A stretch of 64,000 nucleotides of DNA, taken from assembly GCA_002731875.1 (NCBI GenBank), contig PCCY01000020.1, positions 62,001 to 126,000 of the forward strand, read 5' to 3'. How positions within the stretch are numbered: position 1 is the stretch's first letter; each line of letters begins with the position of its first letter. Origin of the DNA: Roseobacter sp. Lineage in GTDB: Bacteria > Pseudomonadota > Alphaproteobacteria > Rhodobacterales > Rhodobacteraceae. Shown here in pieces: positions 18,220-27,439 of the stretch. The translations under genes were made by a program, and so were the position numbers. The notes beneath the pieces are model-generated. The model had not been told where the DNA came from. It did not search any database and worked only from the letters and a program-made list of their open reading frames with translations.

Positions 18220-19094
18220 AAATTTTCATTTTTGTTAAGGTAACTGGCGCGCGCTGCACAAAGAGCGCCGCCAGTGATCAGAAATGCCGCCCAGAATAAA
18301 GTTGGGGTTGCTGGTGTTACCCCTGACACCACCAAAATAAGTGTCGATAGTAACGGGGCCAGATACGAACTGGTACCAAGAAGCTGGATGTCACCGCGCT
18401 TAACCCCGATATCCCAAATATAAAAAGCCAGCCCGACGGGGCCGAGACCCAATCCAACGACGCTTGCCCACCCCAGACTTGTCGATGGAAGGACAGTTTC
18501 TTCAAATGCGAAATGCAGAGGAAGAGAAAGCGCGGCTGTTCCCAAACAGAAAACGACAACGCTGGCCGTCGGTGCAAAGCCCATCCGCCGCGAAAATAAG
18601 GAATAGCTTGACCAAGTGAGAGCGCCTGCCAGTGCCAGCGCATAGCCTGGCAGGTATGCCGTCTGAATACTTGCCGTGCCATTTCCGATGATTAACGCTG
18701 CCCCGGAAAACCCTAGAAACGCGCCAATCAGGTGACCCTTGCGCAGCCGTTCTTGCGGCAAAAAGCCAGAGAATACGACGATAAGAAGCGGCCAGAGGTA
18801 TGCGATCAATCCCGCTTCGGCAGCGGGTGCAAGACGCAGGGCTGAAAAATAAAGCGCATGATAGCCGAACAGCCCTAGCGTCCCAAAGGCATATACCGCC
18901 AAGGGCACTTGACGCAGGGCGCTTAGCTTGCCGGTCATCGCGCACCAGACCAACCCTAATAACCCGCCGATGGCAAAGCTGAGCGAAGTAAGCAAAAACG
19001 GTGGGGTAGGTGCGGTTTTCACCGTAAACAGCGCAAGTAGGGACCACAAGATGACTGCGCCGAAACCGATTAAAGTCGCTTGCGTTTGCGTCAT
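18216..19094 (-). CDS. DMT/EamA transporter, YddG-like amino acid exporter
   Basis: A 292-residue inner-membrane protein with ten hydrophobic helices in two EamA repeats. The opening TQATLIGFGAVILWSLLALF, YLWPLLIVVFSG near residue 105, and GDIQLLGTSSYLAPLLSTL near residue 235 follow the pattern of E. coli YddG, an aromatic amino acid exporter. GAGGTGA lies just before MTQTQAT, which fixes the start. A longer open frame upstream has no support. Substrate is inferred from similarity of pattern only. Confidence 0.88.
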   Translation of the reverse strand: MTQTQATLIGFGAVILWSLLALFTVKTAPTPPFLLTSLSFAIGGLLGLVWCAMTGKLSALRQVPLAVYAFGTLGLFGYHALYFSALRLAPAAEAGLIAYLWPLLIVVFSGFLPQERLRKGHLIGAFLGFSGAALIIGNGTASIQTAYLPGYALALAGALTWSSYSLFSRRMGFAPTASVVVFCLGTAALSLPLHFAFEETVLPSTSLGWASVVGLGLGPVGLAFYIWDIGVKRGDIQLLGTSSYLAPLLSTLILVVSGVTPATPTLFWAAFLITGGALCAARASYLNKNENF

Positions 19095-19296
19095 GGCTTC
19101 ACCTCTTTGGAATAGGCTTTGAACCTGTGACCGATGCAATTCCGAGCGTTGTGATGCCCGACCTTCACCATATGAGCAAGAGTATACTAACCTGGCAGGG
19201 GCAAAGCCGTGCGGCAGGCAATGCTTTTGGGAATAGATGAAGGGGTCGCGATCATGATCGGAAGAAGTTGGCGCAGCGATCATGAGCCGTCCATGC

Positions 19297-19332
19297 GACC
19301 AAGGCCAACGCTGACAAGCGCTGGCCTTGGTT
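19297..19332. terminator. Long hairpin between YddG-like gene and phbB
   Basis: GACCAAGGCCAACGCT (19297-19312) pairs with AGCGCTGGCCTTGG (19317-19330) around a four-base loop, with one A-C mismatch. It lies 18 bases beyond the phbB stop. No U-run follows on the minus strand, so termination is likely but not certain. Confidence 0.55.
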
Positions 19333-19349
19333 GAAACAATCCGGGACGC

Positions 19350-20072
19350 TTATACTAAATGCTGTGCGCCATTTGCGGTGATGGTGGAGCCGTTGATAAA
19401 CCCTGCCTCGTCATTCACCAGAAAGACCACCGCGCGTGCGATCTCTTCAGGCTCACCAAGGCGACCGGTTGGAATCTGTGAAATGATTGACTCGCGTACT
19501 TTTTCAGGAACGGCCATCACCATATCCGTCGCGATGTAGCCGGGGCATATTGCGTTCGCTGTGATGTTGGAGCGCGCGCCCTCCTGGGCCAATGACTTGA
19601 CTATTCCCAGATCGCCAGCCTTGGTTGCGGCATAGTTAACCTGAGCAAATTGCCCTTTTTGCCCGTTGATTGAACTGATGACGACAATACGACCAAACTT
19701 TCGTTCGCGCATCCCCGGCCATATTGGATGGATCGTGTTGAAAACTCCGGTAAGGTTCGTACCAATGACTTCGTTCCACTGATCGGGTGTCATCTTGTGA
19801 AAAGGTGCATCCCTGGTAATGCCTGCATTGGCGACGACCACGTCGATGGGCCCAAGTTCGGCTTCGACCTTTTCAATCCCCGATTTGGATGCTTCGTAAT
19901 CTGCAACATTCCATTTGTATGTCTTGATTCCTGTGTTTTCCGTGAACTGCGCGGCGGCGTCATCATTGCCTGCATAGGTGGCAGCCACGGTGTATCCAGA
20001 GTCTTTTAATGCTGTTGAAATGGCGGCACCGATACCCCGGCTCCCCCCTGTCACAAGTGCGACACGCGACAT
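19350..20072 (-). CDS. phbB: Acetoacetyl-CoA reductase PhbB
   Basis: A 240-residue short-chain dehydrogenase that reduces acetoacetyl-CoA to (R)-3-hydroxybutyryl-CoA for polyhydroxybutyrate. The nucleotide-binding loop is VTGGSRGIGAAIS. Catalytic Ser is in IVVISSINGQKGQF, with Tyr and Lys in VNYAATKAG. The C-terminus AGFINGSTITANGAQHL is typical of PhbB. AAGGGAG precedes the ATG. It follows phbA with a 174-base gap, so it may have its own promoter. The PHB synthase is not in the window. Confidence 0.95.
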   Translation of the reverse strand: MSRVALVTGGSRGIGAAISTALKDSGYTVAATYAGNDDAAAQFTENTGIKTYKWNVADYEASKSGIEKVEAELGPIDVVVANAGITRDAPFHKMTPDQWNEVIGTNLTGVFNTIHPIWPGMRERKFGRIVVISSINGQKGQFAQVNYAATKAGDLGIVKSLAQEGARSNITANAICPGYIATDMVMAVPEKVRESIISQIPTGRLGEPEEIARAVVFLVNDEAGFINGSTITANGAQHLV

Positions 20073-20087
20073 ATCATTCTCCCTTTC

Positions 20088-20107
20088 AGCAACGTTGTTT
20101 CGTTGCT
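20088..20107. repeat. 7-bp inverted repeat upstream of phbB
   Basis: AGCAACG (20088-20094), six-base spacer, CGTTGCT (20101-20107). It lies immediately upstream of the phbB ribosome binding site. It could be an operator or a short leader hairpin. Confidence 0.45.
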
Positions 20108-20203
20108 AGTTATCAATTCGCAATTTTATTACGTATACAATCAGTAAGCATCGCGCGGTATGGTTGCAACAGTTAGGTAGACCGCTGGATAATATTTTTT
20201 ATT

Positions 20204-20236
20204 ATTGGCGGGAGCGTTCGGAACACCCCCGCCAAT
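20204..20236. terminator. Hairpin downstream of phbA
   Basis: ATTGGCGGG (20204-20212) pairs perfectly with CCCGCCAAT (20228-20236). It starts 11 bases past the phbA stop. No U-run follows on the minus strand, so it may partly terminate or stabilise the phbA message. Confidence 0.5.
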
Positions 20237-20246
20237 ATTAAACGTT

Positions 20247-21422
20247 TCAGGGACGCTCAAGGCACATGGCGACGCCCATACCTCCGCCAATACACAGCGT
20301 TGCCAGACCCTTTTTAGCACCCCTGCGCTGCATTTCAAAAAGGAGGGTGTTAAGAATACGCGCACCCGAAGCCCCGATAGGGTGGCCAATTGCGATGGCT
20401 CCACCGTTGACGTTTACAATGGCAGGGTCCCAGCCCATTTCCTTGTTCACTGCGCATGCCTGTGCCGCGAATGCTTCGTTCGCTTCGACAAGGTCAAGAT
20501 CTTCGGGTTTCCAGCCAGCTTTCTCGAGCGCTTTGCGCGATGCATAGATCGGACCGGCCCCCATAATGGTCGGGTCCAGACCCACGGTTGCGTAAGATGC
20601 GATGCGCGCCAGTGGGGTGATGCCCCGCTTTTCGGCGTTCTGGGCCGACATCAGCAGAGCACCGGCCGCACCGTCGTTTAGGCCCGAGGCATTGGCGGCG
20701 GTGACTGACCCGTCTTTGGTGAAAGCCGGGCGAAGTTTTTGCATCGCTTCTATCGTTGCGCCGTGACGAATGTATTCGTCTTGATCGACAAGCGTCTCGC
20801 CCTTGCGCGTCTTGACCGTAAATCCAACGATCTCATCGGCGAACTTTCCCGCCTTCTGTGCGGCTTCGGCCTTGTTTTGCGAACCAACAGCGAATTCGTC
20901 TTGGGTGTCTCGGCTTACTTGCCATTTTTCCGCGACATTTTCGGCCGTTTGCCCCATGTGGTACCCGTGAAATGCATCCCACAATCCATCTTTAATCATG
21001 GTGTCGATAAATTGCAGATCACCCATTTTTTGACCCGCCCGCAAGTTCTGGGCGTGAGGGCTCATCGACATGTTTTCCTGGCCGCCTGCGGCTACGATGT
21101 CGGCATCGCCAAGCTGGATATGTTGGGCAGCAAGAGCGACGGCACGTAGCCCGGACCCGCACACCTGGTTGATGGACCAGGCCGCAGATTCGATCGGCAG
21201 TCCCGCATTCACATGCGCCTGTCGTGCTGGGTTTTGCCCCTGGGCGGCTGTCAGCACCTGACCCAAGATGGTTTCGCTGACCTCAGAGGGATCAATGCCT
21301 GCACGTGCTACAATTTCCTTCAACACGGCGGCACCAAGATCGTGTGCGGGCGTGTTGGCGAAAGAACCGTTAAAGCTTCCGACTGGCGTACGCGCGGCGG
21401 ATGCGATGACAACATTAGTCAT
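20247..21422 (-). CDS. phbA: Acetyl-CoA C-acetyltransferase PhbA
   Basis: A 391-residue biosynthetic thiolase that condenses two acetyl-CoA into acetoacetyl-CoA. Nucleophilic Cys88 is in [11 protein letters not shown]. His is in [13 protein letters not shown] near residue 350. The second Cys is in [11 protein letters not shown] near residue 380. The length is exactly that of the family. It forms the first step of the PHB pathway with phbB downstream on the same strand. Confidence 0.96.
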   Translation of the reverse strand: MTNVVIASAARTPVGSFNGSFANTPAHDLGAAVLKEIVARAGIDPSEVSETILGQVLTAAQGQNPARQAHVNAGLPIESAAWSINQVCGSGLRAVALAAQHIQLGDADIVAAGGQENMSMSPHAQNLRAGQKMGDLQFIDTMIKDGLWDAFHGYHMGQTAENVAEKWQVSRDTQDEFAVGSQNKAEAAQKAGKFADEIVGFTVKTRKGETLVDQDEYIRHGATIEAMQKLRPAFTKDGSVTAANASGLNDGAAGALLMSAQNAEKRGITPLARIASYATVGLDPTIMGAGPIYASRKALEKAGWKPEDLDLVEANEAFAAQACAVNKEMGWDPAIVNVNGGAIAIGHPIGASGARILNTLLFEMQRRGAKKGLATLCIGGGMGVAMCLERP

Positions 21423-21543
21423 TAAATTTCCCCTAGGTTACTGGCAAAGGGTATTTTCCATTCGCGAAAAAGATCGCGATCCCCCGCCTTCTGATTAAAG
21501 GCATATCGCATCGCAACACAGGCGGCAATCATGAGGTAGGACG

Positions 21544-22404
21544 CTAACTGCTTTTGCGAAATTCCGGTTCATCGGCCCATTCAGGAGAGGTGGTGGGAGC
21601 CGCGTAATAATAGCCTTGCTGGCAATCTACACCCAAGGCCGACAGTGCTTCGGCATCGTCGCGGTTTTCAACCTGTTCGGCCACGGTAATCATGTTGAAG
21701 TTATGCGCGATCGCCAACATGGTCGAGATAACGGCACGATTGTCACCGTTGGTTGCAAGGTCACGCACGAACTGACCATCAATCTTGAGAATATCAAAAT
21801 ACATATCTTTGAAATATCGAATGGCGGTATAACCAGCCCCGAAGTTATCCAATGCAAAGCAGATTTTCTTGCTTTGCAATTGTTCCATGAAGCTCGCGAC
21901 AAGCTCTGGCATTTGCATGGCCGATTGTTCGCTGATCTCCAATATCAGGCGTTCGCCAATGGTAACGTCACGGTCAAGCCAGTGGGTCAGCATGGTTGTC
22001 CAGGGTTTGTACCCGATTGAGCGGGCTGACATGTTTATTGAAAGCCGTAGATCGGCATGTTCTCTAAGTGCGATCAGACCTGCACGCAGCGCAAGAACAT
22101 CAACCTCACGCCCCAACTGCGTGTCTTGAATGACAGGCATAAATTCGCGTGCCGGAATAACTCGCCCAGTTGGATCCAAGACGCGTATAAGTCCCTCGTG
22201 AAAAGCGATTTTGTCGGTTGAACTGCCGTAAAGAATGGGCTGGTAGGCCAGCAATGTCTGCCTATGTTTCACCGCCTCTTTTACCATTTCCAGCGTGGAG
22301 CGATCACGCTGAGAAACGGCATAATCCAATGGGTTATGATGCCCTTCGGGCAGATTTGCGAAACGGTGCATCGTTGATTCTATCAAAGGGTGCTCACTCT
22401 TCAT
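21544..22404 (-). CDS. EAL-domain protein with degenerate active site
   Basis: A 286-residue, soluble, stand-alone EAL domain (c-di-GMP phosphodiesterase fold). The signature motif reads EGL instead of EAL (FHEGLIRVLD near residue 70). The usual DDFGTG loop is DNFGAG (residue ~187). Other elements remain: NMSARS, EISEQ, KIDGQF, AEQVEN and QGYYYAAP. Loss of the second Asp of the metal loop suggests reduced or no hydrolysis and a binding or regulatory role. That is inference. No REC, PAS or membrane segment is attached. It is divergent from tag. Confidence 0.88.
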   Translation of the reverse strand: MKSEHPLIESTMHRFANLPEGHHNPLDYAVSQRDRSTLEMVKEAVKHRQTLLAYQPILYGSSTDKIAFHEGLIRVLDPTGRVIPAREFMPVIQDTQLGREVDVLALRAGLIALREHADLRLSINMSARSIGYKPWTTMLTHWLDRDVTIGERLILEISEQSAMQMPELVASFMEQLQSKKICFALDNFGAGYTAIRYFKDMYFDILKIDGQFVRDLATNGDNRAVISTMLAIAHNFNMITVAEQVENRDDAEALSALGVDCQQGYYYAAPTTSPEWADEPEFRKSS

Positions 22405-22517
22405 AGGATTTCACAATTTGATGGCACAGGTTTTGACAACAAAGACTTAAACATTCAATTTGACGTGTCTGACACTAAACGGTGCAATCAACGCTATCTC
22501 CCGCGGAAGGAACTGAA

Positions 22518-23093
22518 ATGAAACGCTGCGATTGGGCCGGCCCAGAGCAAATCTACATAGATTACCACGATACGGATTGGGGCGTTCCAGAGTATGACAG
22601 CCGTGCCCTGTGGGAAAAATTGATACTGGACGGCTTTCAGGCCGGGTTGAGCTGGATCACCATCCTCAAGAAAAGAGAGAATTTCCGCGAAGCTTTTGCC
22701 GGCTTTGACCCTAACGTTATCGCCGACTGGGGCGAAGCAGATGTCGAAAGGTTATTTAAAAACCCCGGCATTATCCGGCATCGCGGTAAAATCGAAGCCA
22801 CCATCACCAACGCGCGTGTCTGGCAAGACATTGAACGAAGAGAAGGTTTTGATACCTATCTTTGGAATTTTGTAGGGGGCGCGCCAGTGCAGAACCACTA
22901 CGCCACCCACGGGGACGTGCCGACGTGGACAGATACCTCGAAGCAGATTTCCCACGATCTCAAGAAGCACGGATTCAAGTTTTGCGGCCCCACGATCGTC
23001 TATGCCTTCATGGAGGCGGTCGGCATGGTTAACGATCATCTTGTCTCATGCCACAGACACGATGCCGTGGCACAGATGGCAGTGCGTCAGTGA
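22518..23093 (+). CDS. tag: DNA-3-methyladenine glycosylase I
   Basis: A 191-residue base-excision-repair enzyme that removes 3-methyladenine. MKRCDWAG starts the protein after AAGGAAC. Cys4 and His17 (DYHDTDWG) plus His and Cys in NDHLVSCHRH near the C-terminus form the zinc snap. Glu in DGFQAGLSWITIL-type context and the YAFMEAVGMVNDH helix match the family. A longer frame to 22482 is rejected because it lacks a ribosome site and disrupts the Cys4 position. Confidence 0.95.
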   Translation: MKRCDWAGPEQIYIDYHDTDWGVPEYDSRALWEKLILDGFQAGLSWITILKKRENFREAFAGFDPNVIADWGEADVERLFKNPGIIRHRGKIEATITNARVWQDIERREGFDTYLWNFVGGAPVQNHYATHGDVPTWTDTSKQISHDLKKHGFKFCGPTIVYAFMEAVGMVNDHLVSCHRHDAVAQMAVRQ

Positions 23094-23161
23094 CAGATAA
23101 ACCGGCCAGTCCACGCCGATAGGGCAGGGCCGGGGCAAAAGTGGCGGGTTCGGGGCCCAGT

Positions 23162-24100
23162 TTACATCATGGCGCGCGAGGAGCTGCCTAGTTCTTGCGC
23201 TGCAGAGTCGACGGCGATCATGGTATCACTGCTGGTCCAGCGGTCTTTGGTGACGCAATACCCAATGTCAAAAATTGGCCGAATTTCAGGGTTCGCATTC
23301 TCAAGCTCGACGGACGCGACCGCTTTTGCCACCGCCTTATCCATGCTTGAATTGGTTTGCATTTCCGCGTCAAGAAGCGCTGCCGCGAATATCCCATTTG
23401 AACGATAGGTCAGCATTAAACCCATTGGTTTCAGCGCCTCGGAAATGGCGACGGCCAGTTTGACCGTGTACTGATGGCGTTGGGGTTCCGAAAACGATGC
23501 CATCAATTGTGTGAAATTCTGCACTGCAATTACCGCGACTGTTGTGTCGCCGCCAAATTCCGATTGCATCCGCATAATATAGTTTTCAAAGGCTTCTTCG
23601 GTAACCAGACCGCTTTTTGAAAGGTCGGCCGGTGTCATGGGACGCTCCAGGGCGATCTTCTGCAAGACCTCGTATTTCTCGCGGCTGGGACTTTCGTGCG
23701 GACGTTTGATGTGCCGGATGAACTCTGCATTGCGCAGTTCTGCCCCATGAATACGGGTTTCCAGTTCAAAAAATTCAAAAGGCTTAACGATGTAATCCCA
23801 CGCACCCGCGACAAAGGCTTTGGCGATGCTATCGCTGTTTTTGACACCAGTAAGCATGATGATTGGCACAAATTCATATCCGGGGATCTGTCGGATATAG
23901 GTAATAAGTTCGATCCCGGACATTTCGGGCATTTGAATATCAAGAAGAAAACAATCAAAGGGCACTGGCGTATCTTTGATAATCGTCAAGGCATCTGCAC
24001 CCGAGGCAGCCGTGCGAACATATTCATGGTCTTGTGCTTCTAGATAAACCCCAAGGAGATGACGTAAGTCCTTGTTATCCTCTACGGCCAGAATTCTCAT
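23162..24100 (-). CDS. Response regulator with degenerate GGDEF-like output domain
   Basis: A 312-residue protein. Residues 1-125 form a receiver domain: acidic ED in AVEDNKDLR, phospho-acceptor Asp in CFLLDIQMPEMSG, Thr in IIMLTG, Lys in YIVKPFEF. Residues ~170-312 have the size and strand pattern of a GGDEF domain, but the signature position reads YRSNGIFAAAL, so diguanylate cyclase activity is not expected. No kinase is adjacent. ATG 24100 is preferred; a GTG lies one codon upstream. Confidence 0.85.
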   Translation of the reverse strand: MRILAVEDNKDLRHLLGVYLEAQDHEYVRTAASGADALTIIKDTPVPFDCFLLDIQMPEMSGIELITYIRQIPGYEFVPIIMLTGVKNSDSIAKAFVAGAWDYIVKPFEFFELETRIHGAELRNAEFIRHIKRPHESPSREKYEVLQKIALERPMTPADLSKSGLVTEEAFENYIMRMQSEFGGDTTVAVIAVQNFTQLMASFSEPQRHQYTVKLAVAISEALKPMGLMLTYRSNGIFAAALLDAEMQTNSSMDKAVAKAVASVELENANPEIRPIFDIGYCVTKDRWTSSDTMIAVDSAAQELGSSSRAMM

Positions 24101-24660
24101 CACTCGTTACCCCGCATTCTCGAATTGCTTTGCCCATATAACAAAAATGGCGTGTGCATCCGGACCAAGCTATTTCTGGTAAGCACCTAAATTTTTCATC
24201 ACAATTCAGTTATTCTTCCTTGACTGCTTAATTTAGCTTGAATCAGTTTCGTTAACTTTTCAACTCGCAATTGGGTTTTTTAATGTTTTATTAACTCTTT
24301 CGTAGTGTATGGGCATCTTTTGGATAGGTTTCAGGGGCGCGCGTGATTCTCAATCGCGCTTTATAAATGGGTGTCGGACTATGAGCCGGGGCTTTCAAAC
24401 GTTGTGCACATATGTTTTTGTCCCCCGCGGACGAGAAGGGCGGCCAGACGCTTCGCAGATTGTCCAAACCGCTCAGGTACTGCGCCGTATAGACCTAGAT
24501 ACTGCGATTGCGTGTTGACTCTCTTTCCATGGCTCATATAAGCGCGGCTTCATTGGTGTTGGTGGACCCTGCAAAGGGAACCCTGTCGGGCTTCGGCCAG
24601 AGGACAACGCCCTTTACCGCCCGTCGCAATTCTGCGGGGGCCACAAAAAGGAGAACAGCC
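24101..24660. other. 560-base gene-free region upstream of rpsD
   Basis: AT-rich from 24120 to 24310, then more GC-rich. I see no convincing coding region; a 69-codon frame at 24309-24518 lacks a ribosome site and family pattern. The region holds a short hairpin GCGTGATT-CTC-AATCGCGC (24341-24359, one G-T pair) followed by TTTATAAAT. It also holds the rpsD promoter (24515-24542) and a ~110-base rpsD leader. The hairpin could end an unannotated small RNA reading rightward, but no good promoter for it is obvious. Confidence 0.5.
24515..24542 (+). promoter_or_regulatory. Predicted sigma-70 promoter of rpsD
   Basis: TTGACT (24515-24520), 16-base spacer, TATAAG (24537-24542). Transcription would start near 24549 and give a leader of ~110 bases, long enough for control by free S4. 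Confidence 0.65.
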
Positions 24661-25281
24661 GTGACAAAACGCACAGCTGCCAAGCACAAAATTGACCGCC
24701 GTATGGGCGAAAACATCTGGGGCCGTCCTAAATCCCCGGTAAACCGTCGCGAATACGGCCCCGGCCAGCATGGCCAGCGCCGCAAGGGCAAGATTTCCGA
24801 CTTCGGTATCCAGCTTCGCGCCAAGCAAAAGCTCAAGGGCTACTACGGCGATCTGACCGAAAAGCAGTTCCGCCGCATTTACGGTGAAGCCGAGCGTGTA
24901 AAAGGCGATACAGGTGAAAACCTGATCGGTCTGCTCGAGCGCCGCTTGGACGCCGTTGTGTACCGCGCCAAGTTCGTCGCAACCGTTTTCGCCGCACGTC
25001 AGTTCGTAAACCACGGCCACGTCCGCGTGAACGGCAAGAAGGTTAACATTCCTTCCTACCGCGTCAAGGAAGGCGACGTGATCGAAGTACGTGATCGGTC
25101 CAAGCAAATGGTTGCCCTGCTCGAAGCGACGCAATTGGCCGAGCGTGACGTGCCTGACTATATCGAGGCGGATCACTCCAAGATGACAGCGACATTCGTG
25201 CGCACCCCTGCTTTGGGCGACGTGCCATATCCTGTCATGATGGAACCGAACCTCGTGGTCGAATTCTACGCGAAGAACTAA
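24661..25281 (+). CDS. rpsD: 30S ribosomal protein S4
   Basis: A 206-residue S4, the primary 16S rRNA-binding protein of the small subunit. The start is GTG 24661, with AAGGAG seven bases upstream, giving [20 protein letters not shown] and the usual alphaproteobacterial length. The S4 RNA-binding domain shows in [14 protein letters not shown] and [20 protein letters not shown]. It is a single-gene unit with its own promoter and a strong terminator, outside the large ribosomal protein operons. Confidence 0.97.
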   Translation: MTKRTAAKHKIDRRMGENIWGRPKSPVNRREYGPGQHGQRRKGKISDFGIQLRAKQKLKGYYGDLTEKQFRRIYGEAERVKGDTGENLIGLLERRLDAVVYRAKFVATVFAARQFVNHGHVRVNGKKVNIPSYRVKEGDVIEVRDRSKQMVALLEATQLAERDVPDYIEADHSKMTATFVRTPALGDVPYPVMMEPNLVVEFYAKN

Positions 25282-25304
25282 GGTTCCTCGCACATCAGAT
25301 GCCG

Positions 25305-25340
25305 AAGGGGCCGCGCTGGACATACCGGCGCGGCCCTTTT
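25305..25340 (+). terminator. Rho-independent terminator of rpsD
   Basis: GGGGCCGCGC (25307-25316), a loop of about ten bases, GCGCGGCCC (25328-25336) and TTTT. It is 24 bases beyond the stop codon. Confidence 0.92.
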
Positions 25341-25434
25341 GCGTTTCGACCCGCAGATGAGCCGCAGGGGGCAATATCATAGTGGCGCTGGTCGTACCAC
25401 GCGGCTAAGGTCCGCCCGACAGGAGATTTGATAG

Positions 25435-26517
25435 ATGACAACCGCAATTCAGCCTCAGCCCGGCATCATGGACATCGCCCTTTACCAAGGTGGTGCGGCG
25501 CATGTGGCGGGGCTTGAAAATGTAATCAAGCTCAGCTCGAACGAAAACCCGTTGGGGCCGTCCGAGGCTGCGATAGAAGCATACCGTCGTGCATCGTATG
25601 ACTTGCATCGCTATCCCTCCTCTGATCATAGCGCATTGCGCCAGGCCATAGCGACCGTGCACGGGCTGGACCCTGAACGGATTATTTGCGGGGCCGGGTC
25701 GGATGAGATCATCGCCTTTTTGTGCCAGGCATATTCCGGTCCGGGTACCGAGGTTTTGCACACTGTTCACGGGTTTGGCATGTACCGTATTTCGGCGCTC
25801 GCCAACGGGGCTACACCTGTGGAAGTATCTGAAAATGAACGTGTAACGGATGTGGACGCCCTACTGGCCGGATGCACCGATAAAACCCGGCTTGTGTTCA
25901 TCGCTAACCCAAACAACCCGACCGGCACCATGATTGGCCTGAGCGAGATTGAGCGTCTGGCCGTGGGGATCCCCGAGAAGGCTATTCTGGTGCTGGACGG
26001 CGCTTATGCCGAATACGTCGATGGGTATGACGGCGGGGCGGCTTTGGTCGACATGCATGATAACATTATCATGACGCGGACCTTTTCCAAACTTTATGGC
26101 TTGGGTGGTTTGCGGGTGGGCTGGGGCTATGGACCGGCACATATCATCGACGTCTTGAACCGTGTACGCGGCCCGTTCAACGTGTCGCAAGCGGGGTTGA
26201 ACGCTGCTGAAGCCGCGATCAAAGACACGACCTATGCGACGCATTGCCGTAGGGAGAACGCACGCTGGCGGAGTTGGATGGCCGATGCTTTAGCCGAGAT
26301 CGGCGTGCCGTCGGATGTGTCATGCGCCAATTTCATCCTTGCGCGTTTCAAGTCGCAGGCCGAGGCCGAAGCGTGTGACGACTACCTGAAGACCCAAGGC
26401 TTAATCGTTCGGCGGGTTGCGGGCTATCAACTGCCGTCTTGTTTGCGGATCACCGTGGGCGATGAAAGCGCGTGTCGCCGCGTCGTTCACGCGATACGTC
26501 AATTCAAGGGCGATTGA
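25435..26517 (+). CDS. hisC: Histidinol-phosphate / aromatic aminotransferase HisC
   Basis: A 360-residue class I/II PLP aminotransferase. The PLP lysine is in [18 protein letters not shown]. The phosphate-side motifs are [11 protein letters not shown] and [12 protein letters not shown]. It transaminates histidinol phosphate. In this neighbourhood it may also serve phenylalanine and tyrosine synthesis, because the next gene, two bases downstream, is a prephenate dehydrogenase. AGGAG precedes the ATG. Confidence 0.93.
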   Translation: MTTAIQPQPGIMDIALYQGGAAHVAGLENVIKLSSNENPLGPSEAAIEAYRRASYDLHRYPSSDHSALRQAIATVHGLDPERIICGAGSDEIIAFLCQAYSGPGTEVLHTVHGFGMYRISALANGATPVEVSENERVTDVDALLAGCTDKTRLVFIANPNNPTGTMIGLSEIERLAVGIPEKAILVLDGAYAEYVDGYDGGAALVDMHDNIIMTRTFSKLYGLGGLRVGWGYGPAHIIDVLNRVRGPFNVSQAGLNAAEAAIKDTTYATHCRRENARWRSWMADALAEIGVPSDVSCANFILARFKSQAEAEACDDYLKTQGLIVRRVAGYQLPSCLRITVGDESACRRVVHAIRQFKGD

Positions 26518-26518
26518 T

Positions 26519-27439
26519 ATGCCGGTAATTTATGAAAAAGTAGCCTTGATCGGCTTGGGCCTGATTGCGTCGTCCATGTTCTGGGGCATGAAACGCGCAG
26601 GCTTGGCCGGCACCGTATCGGGTTTTGCACGAAGCGCAGAGACACGAGACATCGCCCGCGAAATAGGCCTGTGCGACGAGGTATGCGATACGATCGCCAA
26701 GGCCGTGGAAGGCGCTGATTTGGTGGTTCTATGTGTCCCGGTTGGTGTGATGGGATCAGTCGCTGCTGAAATGGCGGGTTTCCTAAAGCCCGGTTGCACC
26801 GTCACCGACGTGGGATCCGTCAAGGCCGATGTCATCGCCCAGGTCGGGCCGATCTTGCCCGATAATGTTCATTTTATTCCCGCGCACCCCTTGGCCGGTA
26901 CCGAACATTCTGGTCCCCGCAGTGGGTTTGCCGAATTATTTGACAACCGCTGGTGTCTGTTGGTGCCAGTGCCTGATACCCATCCCGACGCGATTTCGCG
27001 GTTGCGCAACCTGTGGGAAGGGCTGGGCGCGAATGTCGAGGAAATGGATGCGGAACATCACGATCTTGTTCTTGCCGTCACTAGCCACGCTCCGCATTTG
27101 ATTGCGTATACAATGGTAGGTGTAGCGGATGATTTGCGCCGCGTGACCGATAGCGAAGTCATAAAATACTCGGCGGCGGGGTTTCGCGATTTTACCCGTA
27201 TTGCCGCCAGCGACCCGACGATGTGGCGCGATGTTTTCCTGACGAACAAAGAGGCCACCCTGGAAATTCTGGGTCGCTTTACCGAAGAACTGTTTGCGCT
27301 TCAGCGTGCCATTCGCATCGGCGACGGGGATCATTTGCATGCGTACTTCACCCGTACTCGAGCGATCCGCCGAGGCATCATTGAGGCTGGACAAGACACT
27401 GACGCCCCGAATTTCGGGCGCCAATCCGGCAAGAAATGA
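26519..27439 (+). CDS. Prephenate/arogenate dehydrogenase family protein
   Basis: A 306-residue NAD(P)-dependent dehydrogenase that decarboxylates prephenate or arogenate for tyrosine synthesis. The Rossmann loop VALIGLGLIASSMFWGM is near the start. It is followed by DVGSVKADVI, HPLAGTEHSGPRSGF and TSHAPHLIAYTM, all family motifs. The start (26519) follows the hisC stop by one base. The 3' end overlaps the extensin-like gene by four bases. Confidence 0.93.
   Translation: MPVIYEKVALIGLGLIASSMFWGMKRAGLAGTVSGFARSAETRDIAREIGLCDEVCDTIAKAVEGADLVVLCVPVGVMGSVAAEMAGFLKPGCTVTDVGSVKADVIAQVGPILPDNVHFIPAHPLAGTEHSGPRSGFAELFDNRWCLLVPVPDTHPDAISRLRNLWEGLGANVEEMDAEHHDLVLAVTSHAPHLIAYTMVGVADDLRRVTDSEVIKYSAAGFRDFTRIAASDPTMWRDVFLTNKEATLEILGRFTEELFALQRAIRIGDGDHLHAYFTRTRAIRRGIIEAGQDTDAPNFGRQSGKK

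Noticed and set aside
24309..24518. 69-codon frame upstream of rpsD
   Set aside because: No ribosome site, no family pattern, and it overlaps the rpsD promoter.
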